NCBI GenBank assembly: GCA_951799445.1 | Contig: OX637290.1 | Coordinates: 24,174,987-24,238,986, forward strand | DNA: 64,000 nucleotides | Direction: 5' to 3' | Source of the DNA: Pseudisothecium myosuroides | Taxonomy: Eukaryota; Streptophyta; Bryopsida; Hypnales; Lembophyllaceae | Part shown: piece after piece, positions 11,574 through 22,690 of the stretch | Position numbering within the stretch: the first letter of the stretch is position 1 | Layout: the number at the start of each line of letters is the position of its first letter | Notes under the pieces: model-generated | The model's input: the letters and a program-made list of their open reading frames with translations, nothing else | What the model was told of the DNA's origin: nothing | Database searches by the model: none | Made by a program: the position numbers and the translations under genes

Positions 11574-12520
11574 TGTAAGTGAATTGAGTCCAACTGTTTC
11601 ATTGGTTTGTGCGGTTTGCCAATTGTTGTCGCAAGGAGGGCTTCACAGACATTCGTCAATGACGAATCGCATGGGAACTAGTGTAGGGAGCTTGATATCT
11701 GTTCAATTATGGTTGCCGTCGCTGACTGTTTGAAATTGCGGCGGGAATTTCAATTTTTCTGGAGTGAACTCTGGAATCCTGACACTGTCCGAGCTGAAAA
11801 CGTTGAATGCAAGATGACAGAAGACCGATCGTGTTCGGTTGTGAGGCGTATTTTTTAAGTGTAGAGGAACGATGACAGTTCTCGTTTTCTCATAGTTTGA
11901 GAGTTTCATTCCTTTCATTGCTTAAGTTTTTACTGGATGGCTCCTTCTATCAGGAAATATTTTGTGCTGATCAATTAACCTGTGATGCATTCGTTTGCCA
12001 AATTTCATCATGTGTTGCAAGATAAAAAAATTCCAATATTAATTTTCCATGGGTAGAACTTAGGACAATGAGGGGGGAAATTCACCTGGACTGTAGAAAT
12101 AAGCAACAAAAAGAGGTTCGCTTAATTTTTTAGATTTTTTTTCCGTGATATAGAATTATTATTAATTTTTTGGCGAAAGATGGGAACTTTCTTCCATAGT
12201 AGTGATATAGTCCTTCCTCTTTCCAACCAAGAGTTGGTTGCAAAATCCACCAAGGAGTGATTGCAGCATTGACAGCCTTGTTTGCCATCGTGATGTGCCA
12301 CACCTACATCCAAAACTGCTCCATAATTAGTCATTGCTTATCATTTCTACATGTCACAAGAGTAGCCTACATTACTACAATGGGGCATTGGTTAGAAATG
12401 GGTTGCTTCCCATATTTGACCTAGATATGAGAATGTTTGAAACAATCTTGTATTTTAGGCAATTTAAGCATTTTTCTTAAAAATATGACTTATAGGGTAC
12501 ATTTTTTAGTATAAAAAAAA
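11574..12520. other. 3' flank of the NTPase gene, no further gene
   Basis: Positions 11574-11940 keep a moderate GC content and probably include the 3' untranslated region. After that the sequence is AT-rich without a supportable gene. Confidence 0.4.
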
Positions 12521-13027
12521 GACTTTGATAAGGTCTAATTCGCTTGCTAGAACAATCTCACTATTGGAATTATTGGTTTCAATTCCATCTTAGACCAATT
12601 TAGATTTGACCTTAGTTTTGTACCTATTTCTATATTAATTTTTTTGAAGATTGAAAATCAAGTGTGTTTTTTGAGGGGGAGATCTAGGCTTTCAACTCAA
12701 TCCTTCAATATAAAATATTTTATTTTCATCATTGATAGTGCAAAAAATTCTAAGCTAAGAGATTCAAAGATTTAAGAATCTCATCATGCAAGGAGCAAAT
12801 CGAGGAGCAAATTTAAAAAAAAAAATTGCACACACAATTTTTTTGCATTCTTCATGGTCAAAATTTCTGAAGTTTCTCGTACACACTCTTACACTAGTCT
12901 AATGCAAGATTTTATGGTTAGATATTCAATAAAACAAACAATTTCTAAAGTTGTCTGCAGTTTGCAATAGAAATGCCAATTTTGAATGGAATTTGATGAA
13001 AAAAGGCCTTAGGACTTTATGGGTTAA
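12521..13027. mobile_element. TTAA-type element, left end lost
   Basis: The right terminus CCTTAGGACTTTATGGGTTAA ends at 13027. The interior shares the family phrases near GCTAGAACAATCTCA and the stretch around CAACTCAATCCTTCAATAT seen also near 32.78 kb and inverted near 33.63 kb. No left TTAACCCC end is present, so the copy is partial. Confidence 0.5.
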
Positions 13028-13883
13028 TAATTTGACCAATTTCTATCTAAACTTTGATTTGTAAATATTTCACATAATTTGTTTCAAATCTCAAAGTTTA
13101 TGAAAACCCTAAACCTTTAAAATTTCATTTTCAAGCACTATCTAAAAAATTATATGATTTTTTTTTTCAAAAGTAGATAAATAATTGAAATAAACTATAT
13201 GCACATACCAATTTAATGTAAACCCAACATCAAATTTTAAAAATGAACTTTAGAGGGAGGTTGTTTATTGTTGTATGCTTGATTGTAACACAAAACGATA
13301 TTTCTAAATTCCATCAACAATATTCTTTTTCATCAAATTTATAATGCACTTCTACACAAAGATCCATATTATTTTAAAATAATCTAATGTATTGTGAGAA
13401 CGTAGTTACAATTTCATGAAATTTTTGGATATGTTAACTTAATATTGACATTTTCAAATTGTTTCAAACCAATACTAAAATTTCTTTTCAATTTTTGTAA
13501 GCTAATTTTTAGAAAATCTCCAAAGTATCTATACTCTCCAATAGAAAAAAAAAATTAGTTAAATCTACCTTGCATTCCCTTTGACTTAGATAGTTATTTT
13601 TTAATTTTAAAATATTTTATCAAGGGAACAATGTATTGGTCTAATGTATTTAAGCACTTGTGGTTGTTTGTTCTTAAATTTTGGTTTTAACATTTCAAAA
13701 TAATAACTTTTATTTTTGAATGAAACAATATTGTTTCATTTCACTTTTTAGTTTCTATTCCACCCAAAAAATTTGAAAAAAAATTCTTTAAATGAGTTCT
13801 TTTGCAAGTAGAAGTTGAAGGACAATAACCATGTCTATGTAAACAAAATGATTCTAAATTTGATTTGCACTTTGTAATTTTAG

Positions 13884-13890
<7 letters not shown>
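13028..13890. other. AT-rich intergenic sequence
   Basis: Very AT-rich sequence with many A and T runs. No gene or defined repeat boundary is seen. Confidence 0.4.

Positions 13891-13950
<60 letters not shown>
13891..13950. repeat. (TA)n microsatellite
   Basis: An uninterrupted alternating TA tract of about 30 dinucleotides. Such tracts are length-polymorphic and can extrude cruciforms. Confidence 0.95.
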
Positions 13951-13951
<1 letters not shown>

Positions 13952-14201
13952 CTTTGGTGATATTATCATATTTGTAAGAACATTTTTTTTGGGTGATTTT
14001 TTTCAATTAACAATATATACTATACTTTTAAAATATCACAAAAAAGAATGTGATTGAATTTTAGTTTTTTAAGATATTTAATTACATCTTTGGAAAAAAT
14101 TTAAAATTAAAAAAAAAATAAACAATCATACATTTCTATTGATCAAAATGGAGATAATAGAGTGATGGATTTTGAAGTTTCATCCCACTTCGCATAACAT
14201 G

Positions 14202-14398
14202 AACCACGTACACTATCTAATAAAAACACCTATAAAAGACCCACATGGCCAACCATGTTGAACCACGTACACTATCTAATAAAAACACCTATAAAAGACC
14301 CACATGGCCAACCATGTTGAACCACGTACACTATCTAATAAAAACACCTATAAAAGACCCACATGGCCAACCATGTTGAACCACGTATACTATCTAAT
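14202..14398. repeat. 59-bp tandem repeat, 3.3 copies
   Basis: Unit starts are at 14202, 14261, 14320 and 14379, giving an exact 59-bp period with almost no divergence. Each full unit contains CACGTAC, a TATA-like CCTATAAAAGACC and a short inverted pair CATGGccaaCCATG. Near identity suggests recent expansion. No coding frame is associated. Confidence 0.9.
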
Positions 14399-15825
14399 TG
14401 TAAGTCTTTTCGGACTTGTTTCTTAAATTTGGGCAACCCTTGTTTCTACTAGTGCCCTTAAAGAAAAAATAAATTTCCTATAGGTCAACCTAGAGAATAA
14501 TACAAATTTCTTACGATCAAAGGCAAGTAGGCTTTGAATGTTATAGGAACAAAAAACAATTGTTCAAGCTTAACAACTTGAATGAAAAATGAAAAATAAC
14601 ATCTAGGAATGGTACAAATTTTCTTTACTCATGCCCATGTTTTATTTCTCTCTAGACAAAACCTTGTGACGAGCGGCTTTGGAGACAAATGCAAAAGAAG
14701 GTTACAATGTAAAGTTTGTTTATGTAGATGTTGAAGAAGCTATCAAGGCATCCTTTGACCAGCCTTGCTACTCTCACAAACTTATAATTTTTCCAATGAT
14801 TACAAGAAATCAATTCGTCATATAAAAACAAAGGAAACAAGCATGACCACTAATGGTCTTGTTTGGCAAGCAAGAAGGAATAACAAAAATTCTCATGGAA
14901 CAATGCTTCATGGGCCGGTAAGTCCTTTAAGTGTTAATTATATGGCCATAGACTTTGTCCCTACATAGTTTATCCTTTCAATCCTATAGGAGACAAAAGT
15001 CATTTTAAACATTTATTTTTGAATGTATTTAAAACACATACTTTACATAGTAAAATACATACATATCAAGATTTTAGAATATTATCAAGATTTTAGAAGT
15101 ATTCATATAAAAGTATAATCTTTATCAAGATAGATTATTGTATTATATATATGGAGTTATTTGATTTATGGTTTCATACTCTACATTTGTTAGATTGTCA
15201 TCTTTGATTTTATGGTCTACTTGTGAAGAGTATTATGACTGATATTTATATTTACTTAAAATAAAATAACAATATTTTTATGTCTTACATGGTACACTGC
15301 ACCAACCTTTGAAAAGATGACCCTATATATCTGTTTAATATTCTTGTATAAAGTTCTGGAATCCAATGTTGTGCACAAACACATCGTGCCAAGATCATAT
15401 CGAGCCAACATGAGAGCAAGCGTGCCATAAGTAACATTAGACCTTGTAATTGGCTAGCAATCAAACCACACCAAAGTCCAATAGCTCCTGACCAGCGGTG
15501 AATACCGTGGTTATAGGGAAAACGCCTCGTGACTTGTGATGTATATCACAATCACAGCAAATCTTCCAAGTAATGAAAGAAATGCGAAAAACATCCTATT
15601 ATCACAAGCACTAAACACCAGCGACATCCATACCAAAGTAAAGAAATTAAACACCCATGATACAAGAGTACACCAGATGTAGTAAGTGGTTTGATAACCA
15701 CTCCTTTACTCGCCCCCTTTGCCGGTGTTGAAGCCCCTTTCACACTGGCGAACTCACTGGCTTTCTCCGAAGAACCAACGAGAACCCAATGGAAAATTCT
15801 ACAAAGATAAAGATGCTTGTCCATG
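14399..15825. other. Intergenic, no supported gene
   Basis: A short + strand stretch near 14690-14825 reads as a plausible peptide (around KFVYVDVEEAIKASF) but is bounded by stops and not recognised. The region from 15300 to 15825 flanks the 3' side of the Ty3 element and may hold its decayed 3' terminus. No LTR could be defined by eye. Confidence 0.35.
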
Positions 15826-16096
15826 CCTCGGCACACATTTGGGACAAACCCCCCCGTCCCGCCGGAATTTCTTGCAATGGCGGTGTTAGACAACCCGTAT
15901 GCCATCCAGTCGAACAAACATCGCACAATACCATAGAGGCAGCGCTCTTGGCGCTTCCACACAACATGCATTTCAGCCCAGCCGAAATCCGTGACCCGCC
16001 GGAATCAATACGTCCATCAATGTGTGGCAAATGACATGGTACACAATTGCGCGTGTGATCCTTCCAGATCTTGCCATCACGGCCCTCCAAGAACAA
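15826..16096 (-). pseudogene. PHD finger at the 3' end of Ty3 pol (frameshifted)
   Basis: Immediately 3' of the integrase on the minus strand the reading frame changes and encodes a Cys4-His-Cys3 pattern: CMLC at 15970-15959, CDVC and then HTGC near 15916-15890, followed by LTPPLQEIPAG. The final pair CPKC (15846-15835) is in another frame, displaced at a run of seven G (minus strand; 15849-15855). Spacing and the GWH.GCL.PPL signature are those of a PHD finger, a histone-tail reader. The domain follows the segment LEGRDGKIWKDHTRNC, which is in the same frame and looks like the integrase tail, so it appears to be part of the element, not a host gene. Confidence 0.65.
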
Positions 16097-17594
16097 AAGA
16101 TACTCGTAGAATAATACGCCCTGCAGTCACGTCGAGGGTGGTAGGTGCCGTTTGTTGTAAATACATATAGTCATTAGGCAAAAAATGTCGCACCTGAGGT
16201 CTGTAGCCTCCTCCTTGTATTGTGGCATAACGTAGAGTGTCTCTATGCTGCGCAATAGAAAGGTTCTCCAAAGCTATGGGCATCACCCTCTTGTATAATT
16301 CCACACGTTGCTTGCATACTCGAGCCCACATATTTGGATCATCCCTGTGATCCAATATCTTGTCTGCATCTTCTTTGATTGCCATTGGTAAAATCGGATG
16401 GTGCCCAAACAACAAATAATAGGATGAGAAAAAAGCCAAAGATGCTTGCTTACTAAATCAATAATCCATTGCTATCCATGGTAGTTGTAAGTCCCAATCT
16501 CCATGATGGCCTTTTTTCAAACTATACTTGCAAAGTCCCTTTTTGACGGTTTGCACCATGCGCTCCGCCAATCCATCTGCTTCGGGATGATCCCATGAAG
16601 TAGTGTGGTGATCAATCATCGCTTGTTCATACAAGGCTTGAAATTCTCCAAGAAACTCACTCCCTTGGTCAGTCAACACCTCGGCTGGAACTCCAAAGCG
16701 ATTCAACACTCGGTCCAAAAATGAGTAAGCGGCCTTTTCACTGAACTTGTCAGGCAATGCCGCCAACTCTATCCATTTGAAGAAGTGTTCAATCATCACC
16801 AACACATACTTATTGTGTCGTGATGTTACCGGCAATGGTCCTACAAAGTCCAAACTCCACCTATAGTCCAATCCCATGATTGGCAACGGTTGTAGTTGAG
16901 GCATCGGGGCATTAAATGATGCCCGCACTTTATCACAAACCGTGCATCTGGCTACCAACTGTTGGACTTGCGTTTGCATGCCTCGCCACCAATAGTAAAT
17001 TTGTAGCAAGCTATGAGTTCTTCGCACTCCAAAGTGCCCCAAGTCCTCGTGTGCATGCATAACTAGCTTCACTCTCTCATGAGGCGCCGGTACCACCTTC
17101 TTGTTGCCACTTGGTCGTGTATGAAGTAAGTGATCCTCCTCCCATACAAACTTCTTGGCTCATTGTAGGATCCGGTCCTTCTCCTTGGCTGACATTGTAG
17201 GTGCCAATTCACCAAGCTTTAAATACTTCATCACATCTCCATCCTCAAAAATGTCTTTGGCGCCTCCAGACTTTTTATCACCATCTACATCCACCGTGGC
17301 CACGATGGCTTCCTCAGTAACATCTCCAGTCATCGCCAACAAACTCAAATAGGTGGCAGCATGCCAACTTGCCAATGAATCTTCTCCCTCCTCCACGTGC
17401 CAACGGGCCCTCATAGAGTTCACTTGGCTAAGACTTGAATTGCGGCTCAAGCTGTCAGCATCTATGTTCACCAAATCGGCACGGTATACAACTTTAAAGT
17501 CATACTTCATTAACATCAAGGCCCATCGTGCAAGCTTGCCACTTAATGAGCTTGTCGGATTCCATGAGCCACTTCAACGGTTGGTGGTTTGATA
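16077..17594 (-). pseudogene. Ty3/gypsy pol: RNase H end and integrase
   Basis: On the minus strand the end of RNase H (phrases QPLKWLMESDKL, and YDFKVVYRADLVNIDADSLS) is followed by a spacer and integrase. The integrase has an N-terminal H-H-C-C zinc motif (HAHEDLGHFGVRRTHS, then CTVC). Its catalytic core shows the first Asp in SLDFVGPLP, the second in LTDQGSEF and the Glu in EADGLAER, about 35 residues apart. One frame is shared from 17519 to 16077 but is cut by nonsense codons at 17160-17162 and 16458-16460. A small frameshift also occurs near 17540, and another near 16090 before the PHD segment. The upstream RT half of the same element lies at 21585-22332, separated by the insertion at 17600-21579. 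It is non-functional. Confidence 0.85.
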
Positions 17595-18860
17595 CCAATT
17601 GTGAGCCCCCGATTCGTCACTCGGAACTCACAATTTTCTTTTTTTTCAATTTTTACAAATTTAAGTATAGTTTCTATACAAAAAGCCCCAAAAAAGAGTG
17701 TAAGACCGAAATAGGTATGTCACGTACCAATATAGTATTTGGTCCCTTATAGATTGTTTTCCCCAAATAAATCCCATTTTCACTTGTACATAGGTTAAAA
17801 CGTGGAAATATTGGTAAATAATAGAATTAAGGGCTAACCTGGCCCAAACAGCCCAAACTTACGGTACATGTGACATCTTATGGCAAAAATTGGTCCGAAG
17901 GAACACCATTGAAGTCCTAAGTCCATTCCCAAAGATAGGTTTCACTTTCCCCATAATATTGAAGAAATAGCGAAAATCCCAATTGTTGGCCTATAGGAGT
18001 TATAAACTCAAGATGGACTTTTTAAGAGGAATCTACGGGTGAAGTATGGTGTTCTAGGGTGAAAATCACATTTGGGACTCAATGGCGAAATCGGCTTGCC
18101 AAGATTCCCTAGTATGTGAAAGATTCTTTAGTTGCCAAAATTAAAAGGAGAAGACAGAATTTGATTCTCATCTGACCTTTGTGCAAAGTAAAAATATGAG
18201 CTTGCAAATCCTTTGTGGAATTCCATGAGAGGTTCCATAAAAAGTTTCGGAATTTTCTGACTTGCAGAAGATGCCCTTTTGGACGGTCAATCGCCAAATC
18301 CCACGATGAAAAATTTCTAGAAATTACCCAGGTTGCGGTAAAATCTCATTAAAAATTAGATTAGCTTCTTTTATGCTAATAAGATGCCCCACCAAGTTTC
18401 AAGACATTCTGATAGCCAGAAGTGCCCGAACCGGCGAGATTCCCCGATAATTGGCAAATTTGAAGTTTACGGTGGAGTTGACTTGCGTATCGGAAGCATA
18501 CAAAATTGGAATGAGGTCGAAGTTAGGTCTTTTCTTACCCCCCCATACCTACTAAAGAACCTAAGCTAGTTACTTTTCTCAGAAAAGTCAACCTCCAAGA
18601 TTTGGATTTTTACCCGTTTTGGTGTTCTGTTAACGGTAGGTTATGTTGCATTTTTTGGAGTTTGGTTAAGAGAAGGGGGATCCCGAAGATTAAAAATGGC
18701 CTCCTGAAGCCAACGGTGCAATCGGTTTTCAATTTGGAGTTGATCTCCAAAAGTTAGAAGTTTGGACCAGCGTAGAAAGTCAAAAATTGAAGATTAGGAT
18801 GAAAATTTTAGTTGATAAGATTACGGCTTAGGAAAAGAGGGGGGGTGAGCACCCTTGGAA

Positions 18861-18869
18861 ATGTATATA
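18861..18869 (+). promoter_or_regulatory. TATA-like box inside the 3,980-bp insertion
   Basis: The motif GTATATAAGG is followed by a CT-rich stretch and CACAAACACCCC about 30 bp downstream, which would suit a transcription start. If the insertion is an LTR this would be its promoter. Judged by motif only. Confidence 0.35.
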
Positions 18870-19324
18870 AGGGGGCTCATTTCCCTCTCACAAACACCCC
18901 TTAGGTTCATTTTTGAACCGCCTTGTATAATTTGGATCCATTTAATTGGATTTTGGCCATTTTTGGGCCACGTTGCCAAATTTTTGTGTTTTGGGAGCAT
19001 TTCAAGCTCCTTGTTGCTACTTTTCAAGCTCTTTTGAAGGATTTAGAGGTCCCTTCAAACCTAGCTATCTTCTTGTGGCGTTTCTCGTGAGTTATTTGAA
19101 GCATTGGTTAATGGTTTGTTGAGTTTTTGTGTGTTGTTGACATTTTTGGATGTTGTGAACTAATCTTGCACTAATCCTAGAGAGTTTTCTTCCCCTATGA
19201 CTGGCGATGCCGCTTGGGAAAAATCTCTAGCATTGTTTATGTTACTTTGGCACTAATATGTGATAGCTTAGTGTTTATTAACAATCTATTCCCTTTGTAG
19301 TTGTCCGTATTCTCCTTGTTCCTT

Positions 19325-19640
19325 GTAGCACGGCGAAGTTGACTTAGTGTGTCTAGAGTTTCTATAGGAATTTAGTCATTTTACAAAAGCACGGCGAAGC
19401 TTTGACTTTGGAAAGATTTAGAAATGCTAAAATTTTAGAGTGTTTTAGAAATACGGCAAAGCTTTGACTTTAGAAAGATTTAGAAATACTAAAATTTTAG
19501 AGTGTTTAGAAATACGGCGGAGCTTTACCTTTGATTAGAAGAAAGTTGTAGAATTTTTAGTGATTTCTCAAGAGACGGCAAAGCTTTGACTTTGGAAGGT
19601 TTGAATTTTTAGACGGCAAAGCTTTCAACCTTCCCCTTCC
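19325..19640. repeat. Short ACGGC(A/G)AAGCTTT repeats
   Basis: The phrase ACGGCGAAGCTTTGAC, with small variants, recurs about five times together with GGAAAGATTTAGAAA-type spacers, at spacing of roughly 50-70 bp. It lies inside the 3,980-bp insertion. Confidence 0.7.
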
Positions 19641-19858
19641 TTTGATCATTTCTATGTAGTTAAGTTTTTTGGCCTTAGTGTGGTCAAGTTGTTATTGTTA
19701 ATATTAGTTTTTCTTTGGGGCCGAGACCAAGGGTGTAGTCAGACCGCTAAGAAGAAGGGTTAGTACAAATTGAAGTTTAGAATCTCATAGTAGAGGTCAC
19801 AAGCTTTCCAAAAACATAAAATACAAAGAAATCGGAGCTAAAATGAGTAAGATATGAG

Positions 19859-20330
19859 CGGATGAAGTTTCAAACACTAATTAGTACTCAAAACTTCATC
19901 CATGCATAACTTCTACTAGGAAAGTCCGATTTGCAAGTTCCACATCAATTTAGAAAGCTAGTTTTGGCCTCTACAAGGAAAACATATTAGAAATCTAAAA
20001 ATAGTAAATGGTCAAAAGTCAGACCGAGAGTTAGAGTGTAGGCTAAATGCAAAGTCAGACCATTAGAAAGGGGTTATAGGATAGATTTGAGTTTAGAATC
20101 TAATAGTAGAAGCTTAGAACTTTTCAACAACATAAAGTGCAAAGAAAACCAAGTTAAATTGAGAGAGTTATAAGCGGATGAAGTTTCAAACACTAATTAG
20201 TACTCAAAACTTCATCCATGCATAACTTCTACTAGGAAAGTCCGATTTGCAAGTTCCACATCAACTTAGAAAGCTAGTTTTGGCCTCTACAAGGAAAACA
20301 TATTAGAAATCTAAAAATAGTAAGCTATCA
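19859..20330. repeat. 315-bp direct repeat with ATGAAGTTT/AAACTTCAT hairpins
   Basis: A stretch of about 155 bp starting CGGATGAAGTTTCAAACAC is repeated nearly identically at 19859 and 20174 (period 315 bp). A diverged third version lies at about 21194. Each copy contains the inverted pair GGATGAAGTTT and AAACTTCATCC about 15-20 bp apart. Confidence 0.8.
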
Positions 20331-21584
20331 AAAGTCAGACCGAGAGCTAAAGCATTGGATAGAGAAATTAGAAAATAGATTAGAAGAAAAGAAGGATAAA
20401 TTAGGGAGGTGTGATTAGCAAGGAGAAATGCAAAACAAAGTTCTATCTCACCACTCTTTCAACTCTTCTAGCTTAGACTACGTTTGAGTTCAAAAACTCA
20501 ATAGAAATGATAATTGTGAATTGAAGACCAAATTGTTAGATTATTATAGTTGAAGTTGAAGAAGAAGGAGAAATCTTGAGTATTTAGGAAAGTTCGAAGA
20601 AGATTGATCAAGTGTATCGGATCAATTTATGTATTCTTCTTGAAATACGTGCAATAAGTGAAGGAAAGGAAAAGAAGGAAAGGAGTTTGAAAGAAAAGAA
20701 AGGGGAAGTCCAAGAAATTGGCAAAACTTGTATGAAACTCCAACTTTTAAGCGGTGAGCAAAATTACAAGACCACTTCCGAAGATGGCGGACCCAGAATA
20801 CTTGGAAGAAATACTCTACAACACGGCGGATGAAGCCCAACTTGAAGTAACTTACTAACTTTTACCTTTCTTTTGGAATTGTTTAAATTAGCAACTAAAA
20901 TACTTAGCCGGAACTTCAAGGTCGACTCAGAGAGTCTAAATTAGGATTTTTTCCAATTTTATCCTTCAAAGTTGGTAGATTAGGATTAAATCTTTCCAAA
21001 AACATCTTAAACTTAGAAATCCAACTTAAAACGAAGAAGTTAGCCTCAGATGAAGTTTAGAGTCAAAATTGGATGAAAAATATTTAGAAGTGTCCAAGTG
21101 AAAGTTAATTAGAAAATTAGCAAATAGAAGTAATCTGAATCATAGGGGTGGAATTAAAATTGAATTTCAAAAGGAGGATTAGTAGTAATCAACGGATGAA
21201 GTTTGAGGTACCGATTAGTGGTCAAACTTCATCCATCAATAACTTTTGCTAGGAGAAGGGGATAGGGTCGAGTTTTATGTTTTTAGAAATGGCATGAGAT
21301 TATCTACAACTAAGGATTGCTAAATTTAGACTGTAGCAAGGTTCGTTCAAAAACCACCGTGGCCTCTTTCAATTGGAGTAGTTTAGGTAGAAATTGTATT
21401 TGTTGTATTTCTTCTTGAGTTTCATTGCAATTGTGGATATTTAGGAACATAGAAAAGATCCATTGCTTGGAAGGCACAATGGACCGACGTTAGGACACCC
21501 ATAGGTTAGAATTTCTTAAAAGACTAAGAACCTGGTTGTGTTTACTTATTTACCAAGGGTGGGTAAATAAGCGCTCACACCAAT

Positions 21585-22332
21585 AGAAATTTGTTGCCAT
21601 ATAAATAACAACGGAAGTGAGCAATGGCTTAAATTGCTGCCAAACACTCTCTCTTGTATGAGCTGTACTGTGCCTCCGCATTGTTGTTGGAGCGACTAGC
21701 ATAAGCTACTACGAACTCCCTGCTATCATCGTCCATTTGTGTCAACACTGCGCCAATCCCCAGTGAGCTCCAATCTGTATGCAATTGGTAAGTTCTACCA
21801 GGAATCGGCCTCTTCAAGATGGGTGCCGATGATAAAGGCTCCTTCAATTGCGTGAAGGCAACCTCTTGCTCATCTCCCCACATCCAAGGTTGATCATTCC
21901 TTGTCAGCATGGTCAATGGCTTTGCAATGGCACTAAACGTTTTCACAAACTTCCGATAGTAGTTGCACAACTCCAAAAACGCCCGCAGTCTACTCACATC
22001 CTTTGGCCTTGGTATAGAAACCATCACTTCCACTTTGCTAGCTACCACATTCAATCCACCAGGGTATATCATATGGCCCAAGTACTCTACACGGTCATAA
22101 TAAAACTTGCATTTGTTCGGATGCAATTTTAGGCCATGGAATCTCAGTCTAGCAAAAACCTCCTTCAAGTGAGCTCTATGTTGATTTTGATTCATGCTAT
22201 AGACAATGATGTCGTCAATGTAGCATTTCACAAACTCCAAGCCCGCAAAGATACGGTCCATGACCCTTTGAAACTCAGCAGGTGCGTTTTTTAACCCAAA
22301 TGGAAGGAACCTCCACTCACGATTGTCTTGTC
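21585..22332 (-). pseudogene. Ty3/gypsy reverse transcriptase fragment
   Basis: On the minus strand the fragment opens within the conserved RT stretch EWRFLPFGLKNAPAEFQ and contains the catalytic YIDDIIVYS, then CKFYYDRVEYLGHMI and the connection region. RNase H follows with LHTDWSSLGIGAVLTQ and AYASRSNN. A stop interrupts the frame after KRECLAAI, where this family normally has Trp. The frame then continues to the CCAAT duplication at 21580-21584 and resumes beyond the insertion at 17594. The N-terminal half of RT, protease and Gag are missing: at 22333 the sequence switches abruptly to the GACC-type repeat family. Confidence 0.85.
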
Positions 22333-22690
22333 TGACACGTTTTTGGGTTTTGGTGTCGTGTTGGACGTCTGACGTTGCGTGTCATATAGGACAACTTGAC
22401 GAATGGACGTCGCACCTCATTGCGTAAGGGTAAAAAATTTTACCCCGTGATAACTCGATTTCACCTACGTGGCAGTTTCTAAAAACTTATGTGGCAATTC
22501 AAAACCACGTCAGCATAGGCGACTACAAGTGGGGGCGCATGAAGGTTAAGCTAAGGCGACCGCGGGTCCAAATTTTAGGACGACTTCGGGTCTAAGAAGT
22601 AGGGCAACTTTGGATTTAAGAACGACCTTGGGTTAAGGGGCGACCTCGGGTGGGCGACCTCTTTGTTGCAATTGGCAAATAATGCTCAAA
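22333..22690. repeat. GACGTC / GGGCGACC repeat-family segment
   Basis: A GC-rich stretch starts at the break in RT. It contains GACGTC-type phrases, the inverted sequence GGGTAAAAAATTTTACCC, CACGTGG-like motifs and then degenerate GGCGACCTCGGGT units. The same order (GACGTC phrases, CCACGTGG, then GGCGAC units, then AT-rich TTAA-family interior) is found in the spacer of the giant inverted repeat at 33062-33360. The two are therefore relatives of one composite element. Confidence 0.6.

Larger units (their letters stand above)
17600..21579. mobile_element. 3,980-bp TG...CA insertion in Ty3 pol, solo-LTR candidate
   Basis: It begins TGTGAGCCCCCGATTC and ends AAGCGCTCACA, so the ends form the short inverted pair TGTGAGC/GCTCACA. 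A 5-bp duplication CCAAT flanks it (17595-17599 and 21580-21584). Removing the element and one CCAAT rejoins the RNase H frame of the Ty3 host. TG...CA ends and a 5-bp duplication are typical of LTR retroelements. I find no second copy of either terminus inside, so it is not a complete two-LTR element; a long solo LTR is the simplest reading. A TATA-like motif lies at about 18861. The right end carries a hairpin with CTTATTTACC and GGTAAATAAG arms. Confidence 0.7.

Noticed and set aside
14202..14398. Possible CRISPR-like array
   Set aside because: Units are contiguous 59-bp tandem copies with no unique spacers, in a plant nuclear context.
17600..21579. Complete two-LTR retrotransposon
   Set aside because: Neither terminus is repeated within the interval and no pol coding is present, so only a solo-LTR-like insertion is claimed.
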